The notes: generated by a model from the sequence alone, not told the origin. A stretch of DNA of 64,000 bases from an uncultured Alphaproteobacteria bacterium (GCA_902562285.1 CACESU010000002.1:1-64000), one strand, 5' to 3'. Counted from the first letter of the stretch, positions 16,390 through 24,523 are shown. Translations and numbers: made by a program.

Positions 16390-17244
16390 TTGATACCTAG
16401 TGATAATTTTAAGCCCGCTCCAATGACCTCAAATGAGGATAGGCGACTAGAAGCTTTAAAAAAACTTGGTGTAATAGGTACAGATCAGGGTGATATTTTT
16501 GACATTTATAGTGAACTTGCATTAGAAGTTTCTGGTTTTTTTGCAGCTACTTGTTCTTTGATAGATGTTGATACTCAGCATGGCATATCTTTATGTTCTT
16601 TAAATGGTGAACTAGAGAAAATGACAGAAGGTAAACCTGTAAAAGTTGAGCGTGCACAAAGCCCTTGTGCATACACAATATTAACACCCGAACCATTACT
16701 TGTACCAGATTGTAGAGAGCATGAGATTTTTAAGGATGCAGGTGCAGTAAAAGCAGGTATGATTGTAGCTTATGCTGGATTTCCAATTATAAATAAAGAT
16801 AATTATGTGTTTGGTACTATTTGCCTTTTTGATCCAAAGATCAAAAATCTTAAAAATCAAGAAATAAAACTCTTAGAAAAACTTACAAAGCGATTAGCTC
16901 ACCAGTTAGACACTCAGGCGGAGCAGAAAGCTATTACAGCGGAAAAAATTTCAGGAGCTATTGGTATATTTACTGAAACAGTAGGAGAAACCTCCCTATC
17001 GGACTTTAATTACTTTGTAAATCTGTGCGCTGGAAGAGATATTGAAGTAGCAAAATGTGAAAAATTAAAAACTCAAGAACTTTGCTTTGTTACGGAGAAC
17101 GGAATTGTAGAACTTACTGAAAAGGGTCAAAAGTTACAATTTAAGATGGGTATTCAAACTAAGACTTTAAATAAACGAAAAGTTGAGGGAGAAGCTGCCA
17201 ATATATTAGTGGACTCAATGTTGTCTGAACTGGAGGCACTATAA
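16390..17244 (+). CDS. GAF-domain protein
   Basis: 284 residues starting with TTG; AGGAG stands 6 bases upstream. RRLEALKKLGVIGT is a common lead-in to a GAF domain that covers about residues 25-170: ALEVSGFFAATCSLIDVD, then RAQSPCAYTIL, LLVPDCREHEIFKDAG, AYAGFPI and YVFGTICLFDP. GAF domains of this form bind small ligands or chromophores. The C-terminal 100 residues match nothing I know, and no kinase or cyclase output domain follows. The next gene overlaps by one base, so the pair probably works together. Confidence 0.8.
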   Translation: MIPSDNFKPAPMTSNEDRRLEALKKLGVIGTDQGDIFDIYSELALEVSGFFAATCSLIDVDTQHGISLCSLNGELEKMTEGKPVKVERAQSPCAYTILTPEPLLVPDCREHEIFKDAGAVKAGMIVAYAGFPIINKDNYVFGTICLFDPKIKNLKNQEIKLLEKLTKRLAHQLDTQAEQKAITAEKISGAIGIFTETVGETSLSDFNYFVNLCAGRDIEVAKCEKLKTQELCFVTENGIVELTEKGQKLQFKMGIQTKTLNKRKVEGEAANILVDSMLSELEAL

Positions 17245-17585
17245 TGTTTGCAAAGGTTTATCAATATAAATTCCCAGGCGTAAGTGAAGCAAAAGTAGCA
17301 GCATCCTATTGTTCTGATAAGTTGGGAAAAAAAATTGTAGAATTTGATTTTGAAGGTTTAAATATAATGATAGGTAAGGATGGTGATCTATCAATTATTA
17401 TTAAGTTCTCTGAATCTTCAAAATTAAAGAAATTTGAAAATATAGAAGAAAATTTTATTTCTGATTTAAAAAATTCTTTTGTCTTCAAAGAAAATAAATA
17501 TTCTGGGATTTATGTCTATAATTATGAGAAAGAAGCAGCCTCTAATGAATTAAAATTATCTGGTCCAGTTCAAATGAAAGCTTAA
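17244..17585 (+). CDS. Small protein coupled to the GAF protein
   Basis: 113 residues, no signal peptide or membrane segment. Its ATG overlaps the last base of the preceding TAA, so translation is coupled. The composition is rich in Lys, Glu, Ser and Phe, with a strand-like centre (FDFEGLNIMIGKDGDLSIII). No family recognised. Its only context is the GAF-domain partner; a sensor-partner role is inference. Confidence 0.7.
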   Translation: MFAKVYQYKFPGVSEAKVAASYCSDKLGKKIVEFDFEGLNIMIGKDGDLSIIIKFSESSKLKKFENIEENFISDLKNSFVFKENKYSGIYVYNYEKEAASNELKLSGPVQMKA

Positions 17586-17730
17586 TACCCACATTTTTAA
17601 GTCTAAGTGTTAAGTGGTTGGTTTAGCTACTAGGTTCTAGAAATCCTAAAAGAAAAATTTGGTTATTTATATCGAAAAGAATATAAAATAAAATAGAATA
17701 CTTATATGATATAATTTTCTTTTTATATTT

Positions 17731-17870
17731 AAAAGGTGGACTTTTTTCGAGTTTTTGCTTTCAATATGAGAGTTATGATACCCACACCTTGCCCCATCCT
17801 TGCTGGTACTCCAAAAACCATAGCCTATTTTTAGCAAGTACTAATTGTTCACACATATTGGTTTAGAAGG
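17731..17870 (+). repeat. Intergenic repeat, copy 8 (with extended left flank)
   Basis: AAAAGGTGGACTTTTTTCGA, GTTTTTGCTTTCAATATGAG and then the core (CCATCCTTGCTGGTACTCC, AAAAACCATAGCC, TTTAGCAAGTACTAATTG, TTCACACATATTGGTTTAGA). It ends against a recombinase tail. The rest of 17586-17924 shows nothing else. Confidence 0.8.
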
Positions 17871-17913
17871 TAAGAAAATGGTTGATCCTCTTGAGGAGAT
17901 GCAAAGTAGTTAA
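17869..17913 (+). pseudogene. Tyrosine-recombinase C-terminal remnant 3
   Basis: The frame GKKMVDPLEEMQSS-stop corresponds to KKMVDTLKEIQGG-stop of the 22.2-kb remnant, with synonymous and conservative changes. Here only the last 12 codons survive, joined directly to the right end of repeat copy 8. Confidence 0.45.
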
Positions 17914-17924
17914 AAAAGGAGTAA

Positions 17925-18332
17925 CTAGGATGGCATTCTAGCGGCTTTTTTAATATTTTCGTCAATACTAGTAGATGGAACCTTACTATCCATAAATAAA
18001 TTAATTTCTGGTTTAATTAAATCTAATTGGATTACAGTACCAGCCCTAATTGACATAATATTTTTTTTATTACTATTCCTTCCAAACATTAATGAACCAC
18101 AATTACTACAAAACATTTTTGTCATTGTACTTCCGCTATCAGATCTATGGGAATAAGAAGAAAGATTGCCAGAAATTTTTATTTCATCTTCCGGAACAAA
18201 AAGATTTGTACCAAATACCGACCCTGTAGCTCTCCGGCAATCTTCACAGTGACAGTTAAATATAGATTTAGGTTTAACATAACACTTATAGCTAACCTTA
18301 CCACACAAACAATTACCAGAAAAAATACACAT
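17925..18332 (-). CDS. GFA/CENP-V zinc protein, copy 2
   Basis: 135 residues, identical to the copy at 10595-11002 except for the final residue (Ser). All zinc ligands (C8, C10, C27, C29, C32, C75, C78) and the ribosome binding site are kept, so it is translatable. Only the short upstream leader came along; its promoter would have to lie in new flanking sequence. It stands alone between repeat copies 8 and 9, with no demethylase partner. Confidence 0.88.
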   Translation of the reverse strand: MCIFSGNCLCGKVSYKCYVKPKSIFNCHCEDCRRATGSVFGTNLFVPEDEIKISGNLSSYSHRSDSGSTMTKMFCSNCGSLMFGRNSNKKNIMSIRAGTVIQLDLIKPEINLFMDSKVPSTSIDENIKKAARMPS

Positions 18333-18350
18333 TTTATTCTCCTAGAAATA
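17930..18350 (-). repeat. 421-bp perfect duplication, unit B
   Basis: Exact match of 10600-11020. The divergence points are at the last codon on one side and 11 bases beyond the Shine-Dalgarno site on the other. Confidence 0.95.
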
Positions 18351-18520
18351 CAATTAGATCATTTATCAGTATTTATCTATTTATTATTATGGATATTATA
18401 CAATAATGCACTAGAATATTTTTTTTTAAAATATTGGCAAAAATTTAAAAAATTACTTTAGCTATTTCTTAATATATCAACTTTCTTGAGCATAATATAA
18501 GTAATTTCAGTTTTTTAAAT

Positions 18521-18716
18521 ACTGGGTTTGATTTTCAATTTGTGTAAAAGGGTCAAAAGGTGGATTTTGATGTAGACTTTTTTGAGTTTTTGTTTTCAAC
18601 ATAACAAACATAACACTTCCCCCTTAGACATATCCTTGAGGATATTGAGAATACCCCAAAAACCACAGCCTTTTGTTAGTAAGTACTACTGCTCACACAT
18701 TTTGGTATTGAGAAGG
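18521..18716 (+). repeat. Intergenic repeat, copy 9 (near full short form)
   Basis: Best example of the short unit: ACTGGGTTTGATTTTCAATT, AAAAGGTGGATTTTGATGTA, TTTTTGAGTTTTTGTTTTCA, AACATAACAAACATAACAC, CTTAGACATATCCTTGAGG, ACCCCAAAAACCACAGCC, GTAAGTACTACTGCTCACAC and ATTTTGG. It runs straight into the duplicated lipoprotein promoter module. Confidence 0.9.
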
Positions 18717-18890
18717 GAATATTCTTCTTATCTTTTCAGATAATAATTTTTGAGTCATTATATCCCTATGGATAAATCTAAGGTTAAAACTAGAATAAAA
18801 ATCAAAAAGCTATTTCAAAGCCAAAAAACAGGGTTAACCCAACCCGTAGGCTTTGCTTTGATGGCTACTGCTTTGTCTGCCTGTGGTGGC
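18711..18890 (+). repeat. Duplicated promoter-leader module, unit 2
   Basis: Partner of 15876-16074. Here the module is intact in front of a full-length protease gene and abuts the right end of repeat copy 9. Confidence 0.85.
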
Positions 18891-21146
18891 AGTGGTGGTG
18901 ATAATTTTAATTATAAAATTGTTGGATCTTCAAATCAGGGTACAAGTTCAAAACAAACATTTGACGTTTCAACTTTTGGATTAACTAATGACCTATCTAT
19001 AGATTCAATGTTAGGAGGTTCAAAATGGAACTTTCCTGACAACGTAATGATTAGGTACGCTATATCTGATAGTCCTAACAACATACGTTTTGACAATAAC
19101 TCTTTTCCAATAGTTAGGGATATTGCAGATAAAGCTTTTTCTCAAATTAGTGATTACACTGGATTAAGCTTTGCATATGCTGGAAGATATAACAGTCCTC
19201 AAGAAGCTTATTTAGATGGAGTTGATTTTTCGATTAGTTTAGATGGTAGTGATTATGGTCAACAATTCAGCAATGAATACTCCTCATCTGCAGCTCTTGC
19301 CTATTATCCTGAAGCAAAATTGATTAATGGAAACGAACCTAATTCTAGAGGAGGAATGTCCTATGCACAATTAGCGGGAGATGTCTTTACCAATTATGAT
19401 AGTTATACTTTATTAGAATCTTATTATGCAGGAACAGAAGGAGGATCACTTTTTCGATATGTCATCATACATGAGCTTGGTCATGCTTTTGGATTAAAAC
19501 ATCCATTTGATAATGGGAGCTATGGTCAGCCAACGTTTAATCAAGCCTATGGTATTTCCAATAACCTTGATAATGATGTCCATACCGTAATGAGTTATAC
19601 TAACGATTTTGGAGGGGACATCAGCCTTGTAAAATATGATCCAGAAACATATATGATCCTCGATGTACTGGCCTTGCAACACTTATATGGAAAAAATACG
19701 CAACACAATTCTGGTAATAACACTCACCATGTCATAAATGATGGGGCGTACAGTACAATTTGGGATCCATCTGGCATTGACACAATTAGTCTTGAAAACT
19801 CTACTCACGATTGGTTTGTTTCATTACCCTGGTATAGGCATTCAACCCTAAATTCAGAATTAATTGGATACTGTGTTACCTATACTAATTCCATAGCGTC
19901 TTATCCAACAGATGTAGCCTGGTTTTTAGGTGAAATTGAAAATATTTCCTCAGGTAGCGGAAACGACATTTTGCTGGGTAATTTTCTCCCAAATTTTATT
20001 TCGGGGGGTGATGGTAATGATGAATTAGAAGGCTGGGAAGGTAATGATGTATTAGTTGGTGGTTCAGGTAAAGATACATTTTTCTTTGCTCAGGGGTGGG
20101 GAATAGATGTTATTCAGGATTTTAATTTAAAGGAAGATACCATCATCTTGATGGATTCTGACTTTAAAACTTTAGACCAAAACACTATTGTTACTGAATT
20201 GGATAGCCAGGGAAATTTAACATACGTTTTAGATGAATACAGCAAACTCATCTTATATGGAATTAATCTAGCTGATATGTCCACTAATTATCTTGGTGAT
20301 CAGACCTTAGGATCTCAATTAGATAATGATAAGAAAACTCAAGAAACCCAAAATATACAAGTAAATGTTTCAACTGAAGTTGAGGCAAATAATTCATTTT
20401 CGACAGCTGATATAATATCATCAGGTACAACAATTTCTGGTAATTTACATTCAAGTTCTGACATTGACATATTTAAAATCTATAACTCGGTCACTTCTAC
20501 CTTAACTCTTGATTTTGATGCCCCTACAAGTTCATTGAACAACTATTTTAATATTTTTGTTATAAATTCATCAGGTAAAGTTATATCTGAACAGTCTATT
20601 GGTTCAGATAAAACCTTTTCAACCTGGCTTGGAAGTGAGGATTTTTACTACATTCAGATAGAAGATTCTTCTTATTACACTGCTGACAATTACTCGTTTA
20701 CATCCAGCATATCTACAACTCAAAATAAAATAGCTACTTTTACAGAACAAGACTCTTTTAATTCACCACATGATTATGATTGGGCAATTCTCGATACAAT
20801 TGAAGGCAGTATTACTCTACACATTGAAGATTATTATTATTTTGATATAGCTTGTAGTGATATATTATCAGGTAGTTCTAGGCAACAATACTCAATAAAA
20901 TTTGATAATATAGCAACAGAGTCTCCCCACCATCCTAACAATTCTGTTAGTGATTTTAATTGGATAGATAGTGATAACATGTATACTTTTGATCAAAGTG
21001 GTGTATCTAAACAAATTCAAATCTTTCATGATGGAATAAAAAATATTAACCTAAACACTGATGATTTATATGTTGGTTTTTATTTAATCACAGATAATGT
21101 ATGGGTAGGTGAAGATTTTTTAATTTCTGATGCCGTTATTGTTTAA
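18768..21146 (+). CDS. M10/serralysin-like metallopeptidase lipoprotein with RTX repeats
   Basis: 792 residues. An unusually long, basic leader (MDKSKVKTRIKIKKLFQS) ends in the lipobox LSAC with Cys39, so the mature protein should be lipid-anchored. The zinc motif HELGHAFGLKH begins at about residue 235, with a Met-turn VMSYTN downstream. Calcium-binding RTX nonapeptides (GSGNDILLGN, GGDGNDELEG, GNDVLVGGSGKD) span about 396-445. A PPC-like beta domain (about 540-650, EVEANNSFSTADIISSG) follows. Combining a lipoprotein anchor with RTX repeats is odd, since RTX proteases normally leave by a C-terminal type I signal. The ClpP-like lipoprotein begins 26 bases later. I use the ATG at 18768, not the TTG at 18750. 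Confidence 0.88.
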   Translation: MDKSKVKTRIKIKKLFQSQKTGLTQPVGFALMATALSACGGSGGDNFNYKIVGSSNQGTSSKQTFDVSTFGLTNDLSIDSMLGGSKWNFPDNVMIRYAISDSPNNIRFDNNSFPIVRDIADKAFSQISDYTGLSFAYAGRYNSPQEAYLDGVDFSISLDGSDYGQQFSNEYSSSAALAYYPEAKLINGNEPNSRGGMSYAQLAGDVFTNYDSYTLLESYYAGTEGGSLFRYVIIHELGHAFGLKHPFDNGSYGQPTFNQAYGISNNLDNDVHTVMSYTNDFGGDISLVKYDPETYMILDVLALQHLYGKNTQHNSGNNTHHVINDGAYSTIWDPSGIDTISLENSTHDWFVSLPWYRHSTLNSELIGYCVTYTNSIASYPTDVAWFLGEIENISSGSGNDILLGNFLPNFISGGDGNDELEGWEGNDVLVGGSGKDTFFFAQGWGIDVIQDFNLKEDTIILMDSDFKTLDQNTIVTELDSQGNLTYVLDEYSKLILYGINLADMSTNYLGDQTLGSQLDNDKKTQETQNIQVNVSTEVEANNSFSTADIISSGTTISGNLHSSSDIDIFKIYNSVTSTLTLDFDAPTSSLNNYFNIFVINSSGKVISEQSIGSDKTFSTWLGSEDFYYIQIEDSSYYTADNYSFTSSISTTQNKIATFTEQDSFNSPHDYDWAILDTIEGSITLHIEDYYYFDIACSDILSGSSRQQYSIKFDNIATESPHHPNNSVSDFNWIDSDNMYTFDQSGVSKQIQIFHDGIKNINLNTDDLYVGFYLITDNVWVGEDFLISDAVIV

Positions 21147-21172
21147 ATAAATTTAACTTTAAGGGAACTTCT

Positions 21173-21820
21173 TTGGTTAAAATAAATTATCGAAAATTAA
21201 TCAATAAACTTAATTTTTTGGTTCTTATCTTATCTTTTCTTTCTCTTGCTAGTTGTAATTATGTGGCTCCTAGGTTCCAGTATATCAACTTGAATAATGA
21301 AGGGGTAAAAAATTGTATTATAGGTCAATTAAAAGGCTCTCTTGAAGGTAAAACCCTTTTAGACATTTCAAAAAAAATGAATAACAATTTTCCTAATGTT
21401 TTAGAACTTGATAGTGTTGGTGGAAATTTCTTTTTTTCATTTGAACTCGCAAAAAAAATTATTGAAAGAAAAGTTCCCATTTACATTCATAGGGATAGTA
21501 AATGTCAAAATGATTGCTCCATCGTTTATTTAGCATCTCCAACAAGATTTTCTGAAACATATATTTCTTTTCCTCGTTATTCACAAAAAGAATTACAGAA
21601 AATCAATTTTAAAAATAAAAATGTTTTCCACACATTGATATCCGAGGATGGGGTTATGTCTCTTTTATCATTATCACTAAAAAGAAATGAATTAAAATAT
21701 ATTGGGAAATCAAAAAAAGATATAGTTAATGATTTATCTAGCAGATTGAATTACAATTTTAAACCAGGGGATAGAGTGAGTATTCTAAAACAAATGTGCA
21801 AATTAGCCCTACTTGAATAA
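21173..21820 (+). CDS. ClpP-fold (COG3904-like) lipoprotein, likely pseudoenzyme
   Basis: 215 residues starting TTG with AAGGGAA 6 bases upstream. Lipobox LASC at Cys28. The fold marks of periplasmic ClpP/crotonase-like proteins are present: LDSVGGNFFFSFELAKKIIE, then a C-x-x-x-C-S-I-V-Y-L-A-S segment. The paralogue at 23827 keeps a Ser in ESAC and a His in GFHQ; here these positions read QNDC and SFPRY, so both presumed catalytic residues are lost. It follows the M10 peptidase by 26 bases and is probably co-transcribed. A binding or regulatory role toward the protease is an inference. Confidence 0.65.
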   Translation: MVKINYRKLINKLNFLVLILSFLSLASCNYVAPRFQYINLNNEGVKNCIIGQLKGSLEGKTLLDISKKMNNNFPNVLELDSVGGNFFFSFELAKKIIERKVPIYIHRDSKCQNDCSIVYLASPTRFSETYISFPRYSQKELQKINFKNKNVFHTLISEDGVMSLLSLSLKRNELKYIGKSKKDIVNDLSSRLNYNFKPGDRVSILKQMCKLALLE

Positions 21821-22150
21821 ATGGCTTTATTTAATTTAAACGCAGGATTTAATGATTCCAATTTATCGAATTTAACAAAAGAGTTTATTAACAAATAAAG
21901 TAAATTACCAAAAGGATATTATCTTAAAATAGTAATAGCTTAGCCTAATTTTAAATTTCCAAAATATTATGTACCTCATTGTATTTCTGTGTCGGAGCTT
22001 ACAGATAAAGTTGTAAGTTGGGACAAAAATCTAAAGTATTTGTTAAAGATAATGATCCAAAAGTTCCATATAAATATTTAACTTCTTTAGGAAAAAGATT
22101 TGCTATTTATTTGCTTTAATTCCTACTGAAAAATTACAAAAGAAAATTAA
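21821..22150 (+). other. Decayed coding remnants
   Basis: A 25-codon frame (MALFNLNAGFNDSNLSN) starts right after the preceding stop. Further on, a frame reading SELTDKVVSWDKN shifts by one base into KVFVKDNDPKVPYKYLTSLG before a stop near 22119. This looks like a frameshifted gene fragment of unknown family. Confidence 0.35.
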
Positions 22151-22152
22151 TA

Positions 22153-22245
22153 AGTTTGAAGATAACAATGGATACCTATGCGCGCTTCTTTGATAAGTAC
22201 CATAAGAAGATGGTAGATACTCTAAAAGAGATACAAGGTGGTTGA
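22153..22245 (+). pseudogene. Tyrosine-recombinase C-terminal remnant 2
   Basis: The frame reads SLKITMDTYARFFDKYHKKM then VDTLKEIQGG and stop. It matches the end of phage-type integrases (H-x-S-L-K-I-T-M-D-T-Y-x-H), with the catalytic Tyr intact in DTYARF. The LGH segment and everything upstream are gone. Confidence 0.7.
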
Positions 22246-22598
22246 AAAATGGTGGTGAATTTTAATCAAACCATAGGTTATTACTGAGAGGTATGATAAT
22301 ATAGCTATCACTTTAATCTTTGTTTTATTGGATTTGTGAAAATACTTAGACTGTAGCTAACTAGTACAAAGATTAATAGATACCTTCTCCAATGAAGAAA
22401 ATACCTGATTTAAGCCATATAAATACGGGGTTTTTTTTTCAGTATCTCTTAAAAAGGCTCAAAAGGTGGACTTTGAGGGGGGATTTTCTGAGTTATCGTT
22501 TTGAAAACTCTCTACTGGACATTGTAGATATGTACTTGGGTTGGTGCACCAAAAAACAAAGCCCATTTTAGTAAATATTACTTCTCACATGTTTTGAA
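22153..22598 (+). repeat. Long form of the intergenic repeat, copy L2
   Basis: About 445 bp matching L1 (5962-6378) and reaching further right. After the recombinase tail it contains TAGTACAAAGATTAATAGAT, ACCTGATTTAAGCC, AAAAGGTGGACTTTGAGGGG, CTCTCTACTGGACATTG, then GCACCAAAAAACAAAGCCC and ACTTCTCACATGTTTTG. It shows the order integrase tail, about 200 bp spacer, then the short repeat. Confidence 0.78.
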
Positions 22599-22607
22599 AA
22601 GGTTAAA

Positions 22608-23345
22608 TCAGTTTTCTTTTCCAAAAATTGATTGCAATGCCAAGAGATCTACTTTGGAATAGAATTTTAAATATTCCCAACCTTCTGGAGGATCTTCGTA
22701 TGCCATAACTGTCAATCCAGTATGAGCTGTCTTATCTCCATACTCTTCTGTGGATCCTATGCAGTTACCGTCCGAATTATCGAAGGGATGTTTTAAGCCT
22801 AAAACATGTCCCAATTCATGATAAAAAACAGTTGCATAATTGCTTTCTTCTATATTGTAATTCAATACCAAAACATATTCTTCCCCATCTTTGGTCTCAG
22901 AAACATAGCCTACCATATCTAAATTTCCATATTCATCAGGGTTACTTCCATCATGTACAGCGATAATAAAATCGGCATCAGAGCGCTTTTGGGTTCGGAC
23001 AAATTTAATACTTAAAAATTGATCAAGTGCTGATATTTTTTGTTCAAACCAAGCAACATCTTGATCGTCAAGCGCTATGGAACGAAATTCTGTATATTCC
23101 ATCATCTCTTCTTCTGTTTGATAATATGTTTCAGATTGTTCAACAAAGTACCAAATTTCAGATTTTTCTAAGCTGTCATAATTTTCTTCTAAATACTCTA
23201 GCAATTCATTTGCCCAATCTTTCTGAACCAGCACCTCAACCCACGTATTATCATCAGCATCAAGACTATAACAATCATCAGCAGCAGAAACTGTTCCAGC
23301 CCATGTCAGAAAAGAAAGTGCCATCATTAAAAATATAAAATTCAT
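22608..23345 (-). CDS. Small secreted M10-like zinc metallopeptidase
   Basis: 245 residues with a signal peptide (MNFIFLMMALSFLTWAGTVS, cleaved after A). The mature part is strongly acidic. The zinc site HELGHVLGLKHPFDN lies near residues 185-199, followed by the Met-turn LTVMAYEDPP; ALQSIFG near the C-terminus matches the ALQHLYG of the larger protease at 18768. There are no RTX repeats or lipobox. I start at 23345 because a clean signal peptide follows; an ATG at 23390 (AAGAG upstream) would add 15 residues. It points away from the ClpP-like gene at 23827. Confidence 0.82.
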   Translation of the reverse strand: MNFIFLMMALSFLTWAGTVSAADDCYSLDADDNTWVEVLVQKDWANELLEYLEENYDSLEKSEIWYFVEQSETYYQTEEEMMEYTEFRSIALDDQDVAWFEQKISALDQFLSIKFVRTQKRSDADFIIAVHDGSNPDEYGNLDMVGYVSETKDGEEYVLVLNYNIEESNYATVFYHELGHVLGLKHPFDNSDGNCIGSTEEYGDKTAHTGLTVMAYEDPPEGWEYLKFYSKVDLLALQSIFGKEN

Positions 23346-23447
23346 AATAGAGTTAACTCTTGTTTTAATAAATATCAAACTGCTACACATTTTATCATAC
23401 TCTTTTACATTAAAATTGTTAATTGGATTTTACTTAGGTGATTAATT

Positions 23448-23579
23448 ATGACCGAGACAGGATCAATGGTCACCCAAAAAGTTGCCTTCGCACATGGCTA
23501 CACTCAATTGGTGCTTTTTTTATTAGCTTTCATTTTTCTTTGCAAGTGTAAAATGTTCAAAATGTGGCTTAAAAGGTAG
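23448..23579 (+). CDS. Possible 43-residue membrane peptide
   Basis: Frame MTETGSMVTQKVAFAHGYTQ followed by a hydrophobic segment LVLFLLAFIFLC and a basic tail KCKMFKMWLKR. AGGTG stands 8 bases before the ATG. The stop falls inside the next repeat copy. Coding status is uncertain. Confidence 0.35.
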   Translation: MTETGSMVTQKVAFAHGYTQLVLFLLAFIFLCKCKMFKMWLKR

Positions 23580-23668
23580 ACTTTTTTGAGTTTTTGTTTT
23601 GCACATAATAGTCATAACAATCTCAACAATAACCCCTAGGAGATATCCTATAGTTTAGGATTACAAAA
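23561..23668 (+). repeat. Intergenic repeat, copy 10 (left two-thirds)
   Basis: AAAAGGTAGACTTTTTTGAG, TTTTTGTTTTGCACATAATA, then AACCCCTAGGAGATATCCT. The CCATAGCC block and right end are missing. Confidence 0.7.
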
Positions 23669-23770
23669 ATGAGTACAAAGGATGATGGTGGAACTACTAC
23701 CATTGTGGGAGCATTAGCTATTTCAATTTTCATATTAAAAACTTATGACTTTTATATTTACAATAGTTAA
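23669..23770 (+). CDS. Possible 33-residue membrane peptide
   Basis: Frame MSTKDDGGTTTIVGALAISI followed by FILKTYDFYIYNS: a short polar start and one hydrophobic stretch. No clear ribosome binding site (the upstream sequence is repeat). Low confidence. Confidence 0.25.
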   Translation: MSTKDDGGTTTIVGALAISIFILKTYDFYIYNS

Positions 23771-23826
23771 ATATATCATAAAAGAAGAATTGATAAATTA
23801 TCGATTATATTGATATAGGTGAAATC

Positions 23827-24477
23827 ATGGTTTTTTATAGTAGAAATTACATTAAGTCCTTTAAGATTTTAATGTTAACTTACATATTTCTAGCGATACA
23901 AACTAATGCTGAGGAACGATTTTTTGTAACAAACGAAACTCTATTCTATAATTCTGAAATTGAAACATCTAATGGTTCATTTGGTATTATTTTTGAAGAT
24001 ATTGATGATTTTAAAACGCTATTAGAACAAAATATAGATATTACGAAAGTTAGCCTTACAAGTCTTGGTGGATTTGTTGAAGCTGCATATGAAATAGCTG
24101 ATTTAATTTTAGATTATAATTTGGATACACATCTTGAAGGAGATTGTGAAAGTGCTTGTACAATTTTATTTTTAGCAGGAAATAAAAGAACTGCTAAAGA
24201 AGAATCTAAATTAGGCTTTCACCAAACATCTTATTCAGAAGAAAGTGCAAAGGAAGAATATGAATCAATGAAAGATGAAATGAATTTTAATTCTCCATTT
24301 GCTTATGCTGCGTGGGTTTTAGAAGATACACAAGAGATGATATTAAATGATTTGTATTTTTATCAAGGAATTGGTATGAGTTTAGACTTTTTTATTAAAA
24401 CTCTCGAAGCTCCAAGCGACGATATGTGGTATCCTGATCATAGTTATTTAAGAGAAGAGGGTATAATTACAGATTAA
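23827..24477 (+). CDS. Periplasmic ClpP-fold (COG3904-like) protein
   Basis: 216 residues with a signal peptide (core SFKILMLTYIFLAIQTNA). Fold marks: SLTSLGGFVEAAYEIADLIL, then LEGDCESACTILFLAGNKR and KLGFHQTSY. The Ser in ESAC and the His in GFHQ occupy the positions expected for the Ser/His pair of ClpP-type serine peptidases; the family itself is poorly characterised. AGGTG precedes the ATG. It lies 480 bases from the divergent M10-like protease, and its paralogue at 21173 follows the other M10 protease, so this association occurs twice. Confidence 0.75.
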   Translation: MVFYSRNYIKSFKILMLTYIFLAIQTNAEERFFVTNETLFYNSEIETSNGSFGIIFEDIDDFKTLLEQNIDITKVSLTSLGGFVEAAYEIADLILDYNLDTHLEGDCESACTILFLAGNKRTAKEESKLGFHQTSYSEESAKEEYESMKDEMNFNSPFAYAAWVLEDTQEMILNDLYFYQGIGMSLDFFIKTLEAPSDDMWYPDHSYLREEGIITD

Positions 24478-24523
24478 TACAGCTTTTTCTTGCGATTTTT
24501 TTACTACCAACCATTTTCTATAC

